DNA from: Nostoc sp. WHI
GTDB taxonomy: Bacteria > Cyanobacteriota > Cyanobacteriia > Cyanobacteriales > Nostocaceae
Reading direction: 5' to 3'
Assembly: GCF_015714725.1 (NCBI RefSeq)
Contig: NZ_WBKM01000157.1
Span: forward strand, 1-64,000
DNA length: 64,000 nt
The position numbers and the translations under genes are program-made. Shown here in pieces: positions 52,546-61,098 of this stretch (its first letter is position 1; every line of letters begins with the position of its first letter). The notes beneath the pieces are model-generated. The model was not told where the DNA came from, searched no databases, and saw only the letters and a list, made by a program, of their open reading frames with translations.

Positions 52546-53643
52546 TCACGCCAATGCTGAAGCTTGGGGTTTGGCAAAGATCATTCGTCCTGCTGTGGTT
52601 TGCAAAGCACTGGTGACTACCACCCGCAATTCACCACCCACATAACTACTACCTTCTTCAACGACTACCATTGTGCCGTCATCTAGGTAGCCAATGCCTT
52701 GACTAGGTTCTTTGCCTTCCTTGAGAATTTTCAAATCAAGGTTGTCGCCAGGTAAATAACTGGGACGGACGGCATTTACTAAATCATTCACATTCAGAAC
52801 AGGTACTTTCTGGACGCTAGCAACTTTAGATAAGTTGTAATCGTTGGTTAGTAGGGTCGCACTTATTTCTTGAGCAAAGCGGACTAACTTGGCATCCACT
52901 GTGGGAATATCTTCGTAGTCAAGTGCATTAATCAGAATGCGATCGGCGTAAGTTTCCTTAATGCGGTTGAGAATTTCGAGTCCTCGCCTTCCCCGCACCC
53001 GCTTTAGGTCTTTGCTAGCATCGGCTACTTGTTGCAGTTCTTGCAAGACAAACTGCGGCACAATAATTTGCCCTTCCAAAAACCCTGTTTCTAGTAAAGC
53101 TTCAATGCGACCATCAATAATGCAACTGGTGTCTAAGACTTTGGTATTGGCGGGTTTTAACGTCCCTTCTGCAACCATTGACTCTACGGTGTTGGGATTA
53201 ATGAACCGCAATAAGCCCCGCCCGTGGGTATCTGCCAAATTCATCCCAGTGACGGAGAGGATAATACTACCAACAACTGCCACTAGTGGCTTAATAAATC
53301 CAAAATTTGCCGGGATGGGTAGCAAAAATAGTGGTGCCAGCATCAGGTTAGCTAGCAATAACCCAATCACTAAACCAATGGCACGAGTTAAGATTACTTC
53401 TAGAGGCATTTCTTTGACTTGCGCCTCTAGGCGACGATATGTCGTCTGAAAACTCAGCCCGATCGCACCACCAATAATAGCGGCAAAGGCGGCAAAAACT
53501 AAGCGTAAAGCTTCTAAATTTGTCACCTGTTCTAGGGCACCATTAGGCAGTAATTCAATGCTATAGAACCCTATTCCCGACGCTGCCAGGACAAATGAGA
53601 AGATAATAATGGCGTCAAGCATGGTTGTCTTGTTTTCCTGCAA
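52546..53643 (-). CDS. PIN/TRAM domain membrane protein (YacL-like)
   Basis: A 365-residue protein. Four hydrophobic segments occupy about residues 8-130 (IIIFSFVLAASGIGFYSI, AAIIGGAIGLSF, IGLVIGLLLANLMLAPLFLL, VVGSIILSVTGMNLA). The PIN domain begins VLDTSCIIDGRIEALLETGF with EVLNRI-like RRGLEILNRIKE and LVRFAQEISATLLTND, all acids present. A TRAM domain ends the protein (GIGYLDDGTMVVVEEGSSYVG). This is a conserved cyanobacterial and Gram-positive family, thought to be a membrane-anchored RNase. Substrate unknown. Confidence 0.86.
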   Translation of the reverse strand: MQENKTTMLDAIIIFSFVLAASGIGFYSIELLPNGALEQVTNLEALRLVFAAFAAIIGGAIGLSFQTTYRRLEAQVKEMPLEVILTRAIGLVIGLLLANLMLAPLFLLPIPANFGFIKPLVAVVGSIILSVTGMNLADTHGRGLLRFINPNTVESMVAEGTLKPANTKVLDTSCIIDGRIEALLETGFLEGQIIVPQFVLQELQQVADASKDLKRVRGRRGLEILNRIKETYADRILINALDYEDIPTVDAKLVRFAQEISATLLTNDYNLSKVASVQKVPVLNVNDLVNAVRPSYLPGDNLDLKILKEGKEPSQGIGYLDDGTMVVVEEGSSYVGGELRVVVTSALQTTAGRMIFAKPQASALA

Positions 53644-53863
53644 CTGTGTTAACCGATAAAGTCAAGTATTTTTTATTTCATCGGTCAAATAAACTAATCA
53701 ATATTGACTTACACTAAGGGTTTAGGCAGACAATATCTGCAATTATTATAACTAAAGGCATTTATCTTAATATTTTTTTGTAAAACGCTAAGAAGTTGTA
53801 AATAAAGTACTCATTTTCATTGTCTCTAATTCGCAGTTGGGTTAACTTAAAACTTTTCGCAAA

Positions 53864-55045
53864 ATGAGTCAAAAATTTAGTGTTTTTGGGATTGCAAGTT
53901 CTGCTTATGTACATATTCCCTTTTGCCGTCGGCGGTGCTTTTATTGTGATTTTCCTGTGTTTGTTGTGGGCGATCGCTCGCGGGGTGAAACATCTGGTAC
54001 TATCTCCCAATATGTTGAGATGTTATGTCACGAAATTGCTATTACACCAACATTTGGTCAACCCTTAAAGACAATTTTCTTTGGCGGTGGTACTCCTTCG
54101 CTGCTATCAACGGAACAGCTAGAACGTATAGTGAAAGAGCTAGAGAAGCGTTTTGATATTGCGCTTGAAGCAGAAATTTCAATGGAAATTGACCCAGCCA
54201 CCTTTGATTTAGCACACATAGCAGGCTATCGCAATGTCGGCATCAACCGAGTAAGTTTAGGTGTACAAGCCTTTCAAGAAGAATTATTGCAAGCTGCCGG
54301 GCGATCGCACTCGGTTAAAGATATCTTTACAGCTGTGGAACTAATCCACCAAGTCGAGATTCCCGAATTTAGTTTAGATTTAATTTCTGGGTTGCCGCAT
54401 CAGTCTTTGGATCAATGGCAAGATTCTCTAACAAAAGTGGTGGGAATTCTACCTACTCACATATCCATCTATGATCTTACCATCGAACCAGGCACAGCTT
54501 TTAATCGTTACTACAAACCTGGTGACAGTCCTTTACCGACGGATGAAGCCACAGTCAAAATGTACCAAATGGCGCAGCAGGTTTTGACTGGTGCAGGTTA
54601 TGAGCATTATGAAATTTCCAATTATGCCCAACCTAGTCATCAGTGTCGGCATAATCGAGTTTATTGGGAAAACCGCCCTTATTATGGTTTTGGTATGGGT
54701 GCGGCGAGTTATCTTGAGGGAAAACGCTTCACTCGTCCGCGTAAAACTAAGGAATATTATCAATGGGTACAAGCTGGTGCTGTGATTGATTGTGAAGTAA
54801 CTCCTCCAAAGGAAGTATTGTTAGAAACGTTAATGTTGGGATTGCGTTTGGCAGAGGGTGTAAGTTTAGCGGCGTTGGCGGAAGCATTTGGGGAAGAAAA
54901 AGTAGAGGAGATTTGCAGATGTTTGCAACTTTACATTGATAAAGGTTGGGTAGAAGTTACAGGTGCAAGGTTGCGTTTGAGTGATCCCCAAGGGTTTTTG
55001 TTTTCTAATGTGGTGTTGGCGGAGTTATTTGAAAAGTTGGGGTGA
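53864..55045 (+). CDS. hemW: Radical SAM heme chaperone HemW
   Basis: A 393-residue radical SAM enzyme. The cluster motif HIPFC21-RRR-C25-FY-C28-DF is near the N-terminus, then FFGGGTPSLLS (the SAM-binding GGGTP), and the C-terminal HemW-type region (YYGFGMGAASYLEGKRFTRP). HemW-type proteins lack the CxxxCxxCxC of true HemN, as here. It would help insert heme into proteins. The stop lies ten bases before the next gene's ATG, suggesting an operon with the nucleotidyltransferase. Confidence 0.87.
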   Translation: MSQKFSVFGIASSAYVHIPFCRRRCFYCDFPVFVVGDRSRGETSGTISQYVEMLCHEIAITPTFGQPLKTIFFGGGTPSLLSTEQLERIVKELEKRFDIALEAEISMEIDPATFDLAHIAGYRNVGINRVSLGVQAFQEELLQAAGRSHSVKDIFTAVELIHQVEIPEFSLDLISGLPHQSLDQWQDSLTKVVGILPTHISIYDLTIEPGTAFNRYYKPGDSPLPTDEATVKMYQMAQQVLTGAGYEHYEISNYAQPSHQCRHNRVYWENRPYYGFGMGAASYLEGKRFTRPRKTKEYYQWVQAGAVIDCEVTPPKEVLLETLMLGLRLAEGVSLAALAEAFGEEKVEEICRCLQLYIDKGWVEVTGARLRLSDPQGFLFSNVVLAELFEKLG

Positions 55046-55055
55046 CGAACTGTTT

Positions 55056-55946
55056 ATGCAGAAAAATCAAGTTAGAAAAGCTGTGATTCCGGTGGCTGGT
55101 TTTGGCACTCGGTTGTTTCCAGCTACCAAAGTTGTGAAAAAAGAACTTTTCCCGATTATTGATCGAGATGGTAGGGCAAAACCTGTTATTATAGCAATTA
55201 TCGAAGAGGCAATTAGTGCTGGAATTACAGAAGTAGCGATCGTGGTGCAGCCAGATGATCAAGAAATATTTGAAGATTTATTGAAAAATCCACCCAAAAA
55301 AGAACTTTTAGATAAACTTTCACCACAGAATCAAGAATATAGCCAATATCTGCAAGATTTAGGTAGCAGAATTACCATATTATTGCAAGAGGAGCAATTA
55401 GGCTATGGTCATGCAGTATTTTGTGCCAAAGATTGGGTACAAAATGAGCCGTTTTTGCTATTGTTGGGCGACCACATTTATGCATCTGACGTTGAAAAAT
55501 CTTGTGCTAGTCAAGTTTTAGATGTTTATGAACAAGTTAATCAAAGCGTTGTTAGCTTAACTACAATGCCAGCAGAGATTATTCATAAAGCTGGGTGTGT
55601 AACAGGAGTTTGGCAAGAATTAAACTCGACTTTGAAAGTTACACAACTCTATGAAAAGCCTACCATTGATTATGCACAAGAACATTTGCGTGTAGAGGGA
55701 ATGGCAGAAAATGAATTTTTAGGTATATTTGGTTTGTATTTACTTACGCCGAAAATTTTTGACTTTCTCGCAGAAGATATTAACAAAAATTTCCGAGAAC
55801 GAGGTGAATTTCAGTTAACATCCTGTCTTGAAAGATTGCGTCAGGAAGAGGGAATGACAGGATATGTTGTTAAAGGCAAGTGTTTTGATACAGGTTTGCC
55901 AGATGCTTATCGCCAGACAATGATTGATTTTAGAAGCGTTTTCTAG
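55056..55946 (+). CDS. galU: UTP-glucose-1-phosphate uridylyltransferase (GalU-like)
   Basis: About 296 residues from ATG 55056. Upstream codons in this frame run into hemW and read as non-homologous sequence, so a longer start is rejected. The nucleotide-binding motif AVIPVAGFGTRLFPATKVVKK is at residues 9-29, then LFPIID, LLGDHIYASDV and the FDTGLPDAYRQTM end. It makes UDP-glucose for polysaccharide and glycolipid synthesis. Separated by 10 bp from hemW. An exact substrate other than UTP/glucose-1-phosphate is possible. Confidence 0.82.
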   Translation: MQKNQVRKAVIPVAGFGTRLFPATKVVKKELFPIIDRDGRAKPVIIAIIEEAISAGITEVAIVVQPDDQEIFEDLLKNPPKKELLDKLSPQNQEYSQYLQDLGSRITILLQEEQLGYGHAVFCAKDWVQNEPFLLLLGDHIYASDVEKSCASQVLDVYEQVNQSVVSLTTMPAEIIHKAGCVTGVWQELNSTLKVTQLYEKPTIDYAQEHLRVEGMAENEFLGIFGLYLLTPKIFDFLAEDINKNFRERGEFQLTSCLERLRQEEGMTGYVVKGKCFDTGLPDAYRQTMIDFRSVF

Positions 55947-56011
55947 CTTAAATGAACGGTTGGTAAGGCTTACAGAAAACTTTTCTGTCTAAAGAAATCG
56001 GAGGTTAAATC

Positions 56012-56230
56012 ATGGTTTGGAAAATAACTACTGATGAACTGTTGGCTCGTTACAAAGCTGGGGAGCGTAACTTTGCTGGGATCGAACTGTTGCGAATCAT
56101 CGCCGAAATGGGTGAAAGAGATGGAGTTGATGGTCAGATTACTGGATTCGAAGGTGCTGATTTGCGGGGTATTAACCTGCGGGGTGATAGTCGCAGACTT
56201 AACGAGAGAATGTCACCAGATATAAGTTAA
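56012..56230 (+). pseudogene. Truncated pentapeptide-repeat protein
   Basis: A 72-residue frame: ELLARYKAGERNFAGIELLR is the usual leader of cyanobacterial pentapeptide proteins, followed by GFEGADLRGINLRGDS and then out of register. Another frame at the end reads VIVADLTREC, as if a frameshift had destroyed the repeat register, and no further repeats follow before the stop. A ribosome-binding GGAGG lies at about 56000. It may be translated but cannot form a full helix. Confidence 0.65.
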
Positions 56231-56281
56231 GCTAAAGTGCGTCAATAGGTCAGCAGTGAAGACAATGCTTTGGTTTAGAGG

Positions 56282-57406
56282 ATGAATCAGTATTTTGCAA
56301 CGGTTGCTCGCGGATTAGAAACGATCGCGGCTCAGGAGTTAGAGCAACTAGGTGCCCATTCCGTAGAGCCAGGGTTTTGTGGTGTAGCCTTTGAGGGCGA
56401 TCGCACCCTACTTTATCGCGTCAACCTCTGGGCTAGGCTGCCGTTTAGAATCTTGGTGAATATCCATAAGTTTCCATGCCTTGATGCTAAGGATCTTTAT
56501 CGTGGCATTCAGACCATCGATTGGGTAAACTATTTAACGCCAGACATGACGCTGGCGGTGAATACCACGGGCAAAAACGATCACCTCAATCATACCCACT
56601 TCACATCTCTCCAGATCAAAAATGCGATCGTTGACCAGCAGCAAGAAAATTTGGGCGAACGTTCAAATGTAGAGCTTCATGAACCAGATGTGCGGATCAA
56701 TGTTCATATTGAACGTGATTTTTGTACCGTCAAACTCGATAGTTCTGGAAATAGTCTACACCGCCGAGGCTACCGCCCTGCGGTTGGAGCAGCCCCTCTA
56801 AAGGAATCTCTAGCTGCTGCCCTCATTCAACTTTCGGGATGGCAACCAAACCAGATGTTCTATGATCCTCTCTGTGGGTCTGGTACCTTACCCCTCGAAG
56901 CTAGCTTAAAGGCGCTGAACATAGCACCAGGGCTGTTTCGCGATTGCTTTGGATTTGAAACTTGGCTCGATTTTGACCTGTCCCTTTTAGAAAAACTGCT
57001 CCAAGAAGCTAAGGACAGCCAACTGGATATCCTTCCCGCACCTATTTGGGGAAGCGATCGCGATGAAAATATAATTGAGCAAGCAATTAACAATGCTCAA
57101 AACTGCGGCGTTGATAACCATGTATGGTTTTCTCAAATGGAGCTTGCCGATGTTGTCGCCCCCGCAGACAGTGGAGTTTTATTCTGCAATCCACCCTATG
57201 GCGAACGACTGGGGCGAGATAGCGACTTGGGGGCATTTTACAAACTTTTGGGCGATGTGTTGAAACAACGCTTCAAAGGCTGGACTGCCTTTGTGCTGAG
57301 TGGCAATAAGGAACTGTCTCAATCCATTGGACTAAAATCATCCCGGAGGATTGCAGTGTACAACGGAGCGTTGCCTTGTCAGTTAATGAAATATGAGCTG
57401 TATTAA
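56282..57406 (+). CDS. THUMP-domain 23S rRNA-type methyltransferase
   Basis: A 374-residue protein with an N-terminal THUMP domain (YFATVARGLETIAAQELEQL, LPFRILVNIHKFPC) and a C-terminal Rossmann methyltransferase: FYDPLCGSGTLPLEASLKA (motif I) and catalytic-type NPPYGERLG. It fits the RlmL N-terminal/YcbY-like group of m2G methyltransferases. RNA target not determined. Start ATG 56282 follows GAGGATG. The IS4 fragment downstream overlaps its last codons in another frame. Confidence 0.83.
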   Translation: MNQYFATVARGLETIAAQELEQLGAHSVEPGFCGVAFEGDRTLLYRVNLWARLPFRILVNIHKFPCLDAKDLYRGIQTIDWVNYLTPDMTLAVNTTGKNDHLNHTHFTSLQIKNAIVDQQQENLGERSNVELHEPDVRINVHIERDFCTVKLDSSGNSLHRRGYRPAVGAAPLKESLAAALIQLSGWQPNQMFYDPLCGSGTLPLEASLKALNIAPGLFRDCFGFETWLDFDLSLLEKLLQEAKDSQLDILPAPIWGSDRDENIIEQAINNAQNCGVDNHVWFSQMELADVVAPADSGVLFCNPPYGERLGRDSDLGAFYKLLGDVLKQRFKGWTAFVLSGNKELSQSIGLKSSRRIAVYNGALPCQLMKYELY

Positions 57407-57447
57407 CACAGAATCGGTCAGATTTTGCGATTTACATGGTATCTCAT

Positions 57448-57719
57448 TCTTACTGATGGATGTTCAAGCAACTAAACAAAAAGGTTTTGCTCATTTTAAT
57501 TTAGCCGCATATTATAAACGTAAATATCGCGGAAAAGTTGAGCCTGCTGGTTGGTTTTTACTGACTAACCTGGATAGTCTTGCAGATGCTATAAAAGCAT
57601 TTAAATTGGAGAGTGGCATTGAAGCAATGTTTAAAGATTGTAAGACTGGTGGCTATAATCTTGAATCTACTCATGCTGATGGCCAACGCTTGACGCTAAA
57701 CATGGACTGTTGTGATTGA
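57448..57719 (+). pseudogene. IS4-type transposase fragment
   Basis: The plus frame reads LMDVQATKQKGFAHFNLAAY, GWFLLTNLDSLADAIKAFKL and GIEAMFKDCKTGGYNLEST, which I recognise as the middle to C-terminal part of Nostoc IS4-type transposases (with the Glu of the catalytic region). There is no start of its own; the frame continues from the end of the methyltransferase gene region. It stops at 57717, overlapping the hicB fragment. Confidence 0.68.
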
Positions 57720-57804
57720 GTCTCTAATTGAATGGTATGAAGAGCAAGGAAAACCTTTGCCAGAGGCAATTACTTTTCCTCAGAAACCGTTAAAAGTGGC
57801 TTAA
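57712..57804 (+). pseudogene. hicB: hicB 3' fragment (copy 3)
   Basis: Thirty codons identical or nearly so to the C-terminus of HicB at 59998-60228: VIESLIEWYEEQGKPLPEAI, TFPQKPLKVA, then a TAA. The identity continues past the stop (TAGATGCTTTGCACAAGTAG) to about 57840. The N-terminal part is missing, replaced by the IS4 fragment. Confidence 0.85.
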
Positions 57805-57861
57805 ATCTTGTTTAGATGCTTTGCACAAGTAGGGCGATCGCTTTTTGAAAATAGCAAAATA

Positions 57862-58512
57862 TTATAAGTTGTACAAATTTTTAAACCATATTAAAAATGT
57901 CTGCGCCTTTGGATGTTGAGGATGCAGAATTTCATACTTTATAGCTTGATGCAGTTGTCTTCCTGGCTCTTCTTGCCATGCTAGCCAAGTGTAAATTTTG
58001 GCCTTATCAAGATAAGAATCTTTGAATGATGCTCCTTTGTTTTTTGCTTCTTGGGCTACTTCCTGAGCATATTGCCAAATAGTTTCACCTTCATCTCTAA
58101 CCATGTAAGCTAAAAACGTCTCTAACATACCTCTCATTTGGTTATCTGGCATAATCCAGATGCCAAACTTAATGCCATTCTTTGTAATGTGGATAAGTCC
58201 TGTCTCTGATATTTCTTCAGGAATGTCAGGTATACTTGGCAAACAAGAATTTCTGATACTTATCCAACGCCCAGATAAATCTTCATCTGCGTCTATTATT
58301 ACGCCTAAATGAGTGAGTCCTGATGCTTGTAATTCAGTAGATATAAGGTTTGCGTCAATGTTTTCATAACCCCCACAATCTTCTATTAATACAATCGCTT
58401 CCTTTCTTTTATCACCCCAACGAATTCCATTTTTTTCTATTAATTCTGGTATAACTCGTAAATCGTCCTGTCCTTCCACTAACAGTTTCTTGGCTACATA
58501 ACCTTTTGCCAT
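57862..58512 (-). CDS. DUF3226 TOPRIM-like protein
   Basis: A 216-residue protein. It opens with KKLLVEGQDDLRVIPELIEK (E13), then IVLIEDCGGYENID and LGVIIDADEDLSGRW (D74-x-D76), the E...DxD layout of TOPRIM nucleases/primases; this matches the DUF3226 family. The rest is helical (FLAYMVRDEGETIWQYAQEV). It starts two bases after the AAA ATPase gene, so the two form an operon. In OLD/Gabija-type proteins the ATPase and TOPRIM are fused; here they are separate. Defence role inferred. Confidence 0.78.
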   Translation of the reverse strand: MAKGYVAKKLLVEGQDDLRVIPELIEKNGIRWGDKRKEAIVLIEDCGGYENIDANLISTELQASGLTHLGVIIDADEDLSGRWISIRNSCLPSIPDIPEEISETGLIHITKNGIKFGIWIMPDNQMRGMLETFLAYMVRDEGETIWQYAQEVAQEAKNKGASFKDSYLDKAKIYTWLAWQEEPGRQLHQAIKYEILHPQHPKAQTFLIWFKNLYNL

Positions 58513-58514
58513 TA

Positions 58515-59642
58515 CTAACGTACCTCAATTTCTCTTTCAGCAGCAATGACGATTTGAGGTTCAGTGAAGACTACACTTGTTTCTTTACCTTTTTCAATTC
58601 GGTGAATTCTAATACCATCTTCAGTAGCATCTTCCTCCTCTGCAATACTAGCTAAACTTGTCCAACAATCATTATTGTGAGTAGTTGCAAAAACTTGCAC
58701 ATTTAATCTTTTGGATGTTTCCCAAATCAGTTTCCACATATCAGACATCGCCGTAAAATGCAGTCCGGTATCAATCTCATCAACAAATAAGTATCCGTCT
58801 TTAGCACATACTGTAGCTAGTGCTAGTCCTAAGATACGCCAAATACCATCGCCCATACTACCAATTGGTACACGCTGATTACTATCAGAAAGTAGCACAC
58901 GGAAACCACCCCGCGAATCTAAGGAATCCCTTGATTTTTGAGAACTAAATGGAGCAATCCGTTGAATTTTAGAGTCTATTCTATGAAGTGCTTGCTCTAC
59001 AAGTTTTTCTTCAGGCGTTAGTACTATTTGATCAAATAGTTCAATCATATTCTCGGTTCCTAGAGAAGATGATGTGACGAATTGGGTATTTGGTAGTGGA
59101 TTTTTATCGTCTCGACGGAATCGTTGAACATAATTTAAATCCAAACCACTATTATTTGATAAGGGAAAGGTCAATATTTCTGTTTCCTCTCCATGAGTCC
59201 AGTTAATACCCAAATTTAGACCTTTTATTGGAATTGAAGATTCATGGAAACTGCTAGATTCTGCATTTAATTCTTTACCCAAATCATCATCAAGGTGAAA
59301 GTAACGCGCTCCTATACTAACAGTAATCGCCTCTTGAGTGTTCCCATTCATACCTGATATACAAATTTTGCTATCTGGTTGAATTCCATGTCCGTAAAAA
59401 AGATGACAAATATCAAGCTCACGATTTCTTCTTCGATTATCATTCCAAGAATATTCACCTCGGTTTGTCATAACCTCAGCAAGTGGCTCAAGATTAGTGC
59501 GTGAGCATAAAAGTTGAATAGCTTCTAGTATCGATGTTTTGCCACTATTGTTTTTACCAACAAGTAGGTTGACTCTACCAAGTTGCTGAAGCTCAAAAGA
59601 TTGGAAACCTCGGAAATTCTCTATTTTTATCGTCTTCAACAT
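58515..59642 (-). CDS. AAA family ATPase (OLD/RecF-like)
   Basis: About 375 residues from ATG 59642; a longer frame from 59705 adds a hydrophobic leader not seen in the family, and MLKTIKIENFRGFQSFELQQ is the typical start. Walker A is LLVGKNNSGKTSILEA (28-40). Walker B YLFVDEIDTGLHF and the H-like VFATTHNNDCW complete an AAA_15/21 SMC-type ATPase. Two bases separate it from the TOPRIM-like gene. Expected function: an ATP-dependent nuclease complex in trans. Confidence 0.82.
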   Translation of the reverse strand: MLKTIKIENFRGFQSFELQQLGRVNLLVGKNNSGKTSILEAIQLLCSRTNLEPLAEVMTNRGEYSWNDNRRRNRELDICHLFYGHGIQPDSKICISGMNGNTQEAITVSIGARYFHLDDDLGKELNAESSSFHESSIPIKGLNLGINWTHGEETEILTFPLSNNSGLDLNYVQRFRRDDKNPLPNTQFVTSSSLGTENMIELFDQIVLTPEEKLVEQALHRIDSKIQRIAPFSSQKSRDSLDSRGGFRVLLSDSNQRVPIGSMGDGIWRILGLALATVCAKDGYLFVDEIDTGLHFTAMSDMWKLIWETSKRLNVQVFATTHNNDCWTSLASIAEEEDATEDGIRIHRIEKGKETSVVFTEPQIVIAAEREIEVR

Positions 59643-59785
59643 AATTTTGCTAGCCGGAGATAACAAAGAGTTAATGACTGGTATTAGTATAAGCAGTCTT
59701 AACACTTTTCACTTTAGCAAAAACAAGCGATCGCTTCCTCAACTTAATAGACAATAATCAGTATGGCGATTTAGATTGAGGGTAG

Positions 59786-59998
59786 ATGCCCAAGAAAATT
59801 AGAGAGTTAAAAACAATTTTGTTGAAGGCTGGGTTTATCTACCGTCCTGCTAAAGGTAGCCATACGTTCTGGACTCACCCATTGATACCTGAGGAACCAG
59901 TTACCATTGCTGGAAAGGATGGAGACGATGCACCCCGATACTTGGAAAAGCAAGTCAATCGTGTTTTGAAGCAACTAGGAGAAATAGAGGAAGAATAA
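59786..59998 (+). CDS. hicA: HicA toxin
   Basis: A 70-residue double-stranded RNA-binding-like toxin: MPKKIRELKTILLKAGFIYR, then KGSHTFWTHP with the catalytic His26, and GDDAPRYLEKQVNRVLKQL. HicA proteins cleave mRNA. It overlaps the HicB start by one base (TAATG), as in typical hicAB. A 3' copy of this gene (last 17 codons) occurs at 62245-62296. Confidence 0.85.
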   Translation: MPKKIRELKTILLKAGFIYRPAKGSHTFWTHPLIPEEPVTIAGKDGDDAPRYLEKQVNRVLKQLGEIEEE

Positions 59999-60228
59999 TG
60001 AGCGATCGCTACAGTATGGTAATTCAATGGTCAGATGAGGATAATTGCTACTTAGTACACTTACCGGAATTCCCTTGGCAGCAATTCCACACTCATGGTA
60101 AGACTTATGAAGAAGCCGCTAAACATGGGCAAGAGGTGATTGAATCTCTCGTTGAATGGTATGGAGAGCAAGGAAAATCTCTACCAGAGCCAATCACTTT
60201 TCCTCAGAAACCGTTAAAAATTGCTTAA
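59998..60228 (+). CDS. hicB: HicB antitoxin, copy 1
   Basis: A 76-residue HicB with the partial RNase H fold: YSMVIQWSDEDNCYLVHLPE, GKTYEEAAKHGQEVIESLVE and a proline-rich C-terminus (KSLPEPITFPQKPLKIA). It has no HTH or ribbon-helix-helix domain, so DNA binding must be weak or indirect. The DNA is almost identical to the copy at 62293-62523. Confidence 0.87.
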   Translation: MSDRYSMVIQWSDEDNCYLVHLPEFPWQQFHTHGKTYEEAAKHGQEVIESLVEWYGEQGKSLPEPITFPQKPLKIA

Positions 60229-60348
60229 ATCTTTTTTAGATGCTTTGCACAAGTAGGGCGATCGCTATTCTTCATATCTCGACAATAATTGTCTGCTTAT
60301 CTTGCTCAATTAGTTAATTAACAATATTTACCATTAATCTATCCAAAG

Positions 60349-61098
60349 CTACAAAATTTGATGAATACTTTCTACAAGCTGCTCAATAAAATCTACTGTA
60401 TCACCAACCATTGATTCGTCAATATACCAGCGATTACCTATGTTGAGGGTAGGATCTATATCTGCTTGATGAGCAATTTTGTTTCTGCGATTCACAATTT
60501 CAGTAAGTTGTTGCTTAATATCTTGAGGAGGTTTACTCATTCTACTAGCAACCTCATTCCATAATTGCTTATCCGAAATTTGCCTAATTGCATCAGCTAT
60601 TTTGTCAGGTTGCTGGAAGCTTTGATAACTTAAACGTTCTCGAATCTCGTCTTCTAACCATGAAGTATTATTTAATTTGTTCAAAATACTATTTGATATA
60701 GCTGGAATTAAACCAGAAATAGTATGAGACTGCTGTAAAAAGATAGCTCCATAAACCTGCTGTATATCACTCTCTATCCAAGAGGCAATATCTATGGCTA
60801 TTCTTCTATCCTCACGGGCGCTTCCCAAGGAAACTTGAAACCGTGAAAAGGCTGATTGAGTGGTATTAGCTGAAGGTGCTGGTTCAGCACGTTGTCCTCG
60901 ATGAATTTCCAACATACCCAATGTGACAACCTCATGGATATAATAATCCAAGGCGCTAACAGTTAGAACTAGGGCAGCTCGTAAAATGTCTGAAAGATCC
61001 AGAGCAGCAGTAGCTTGAGCTGTAACTGAAGTATGAAGAGCAATCAGATCGCGAACACGCTGAATACTAATGCGAAATTGTTCAAGCGCTGACTGCAT
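60349..61098 (-). CDS. HEPN domain protein (RiboL-PSP-HEPN/MAE-like), possible RNase
   Basis: About 249 residues from ATG 61098; a TTG at 61116 is weaker. It is all-helical: ALVLTVSALDYYIHEVVTLG near residue 43 and IVNRRNKIAHQADID at about 202-214, which carries the RNase-type RxxxxH motif (R205...H210). This resembles MAE_28990/RiboL-PSP-HEPN proteins from cyanobacteria that sit with defence genes. It overlaps the 3' end of the ParA-like gene by 17 bp, so the two are coupled. Toxic RNase effector is inferred. Confidence 0.75.
   Translation of the reverse strand: MQSALEQFRISIQRVRDLIALHTSVTAQATAALDLSDILRAALVLTVSALDYYIHEVVTLGMLEIHRGQRAEPAPSANTTQSAFSRFQVSLGSAREDRRIAIDIASWIESDIQQVYGAIFLQQSHTISGLIPAISNSILNKLNNTSWLEDEIRERLSYQSFQQPDKIADAIRQISDKQLWNEVASRMSKPPQDIKQQLTEIVNRRNKIAHQADIDPTLNIGNRWYIDESMVGDTVDFIEQLVESIHQIL

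Noticed and set aside
52961-53449. 162-codon frame opposite the PIN/TRAM gene
   Set aside because: Antisense to a strong gene; no domain recognised.
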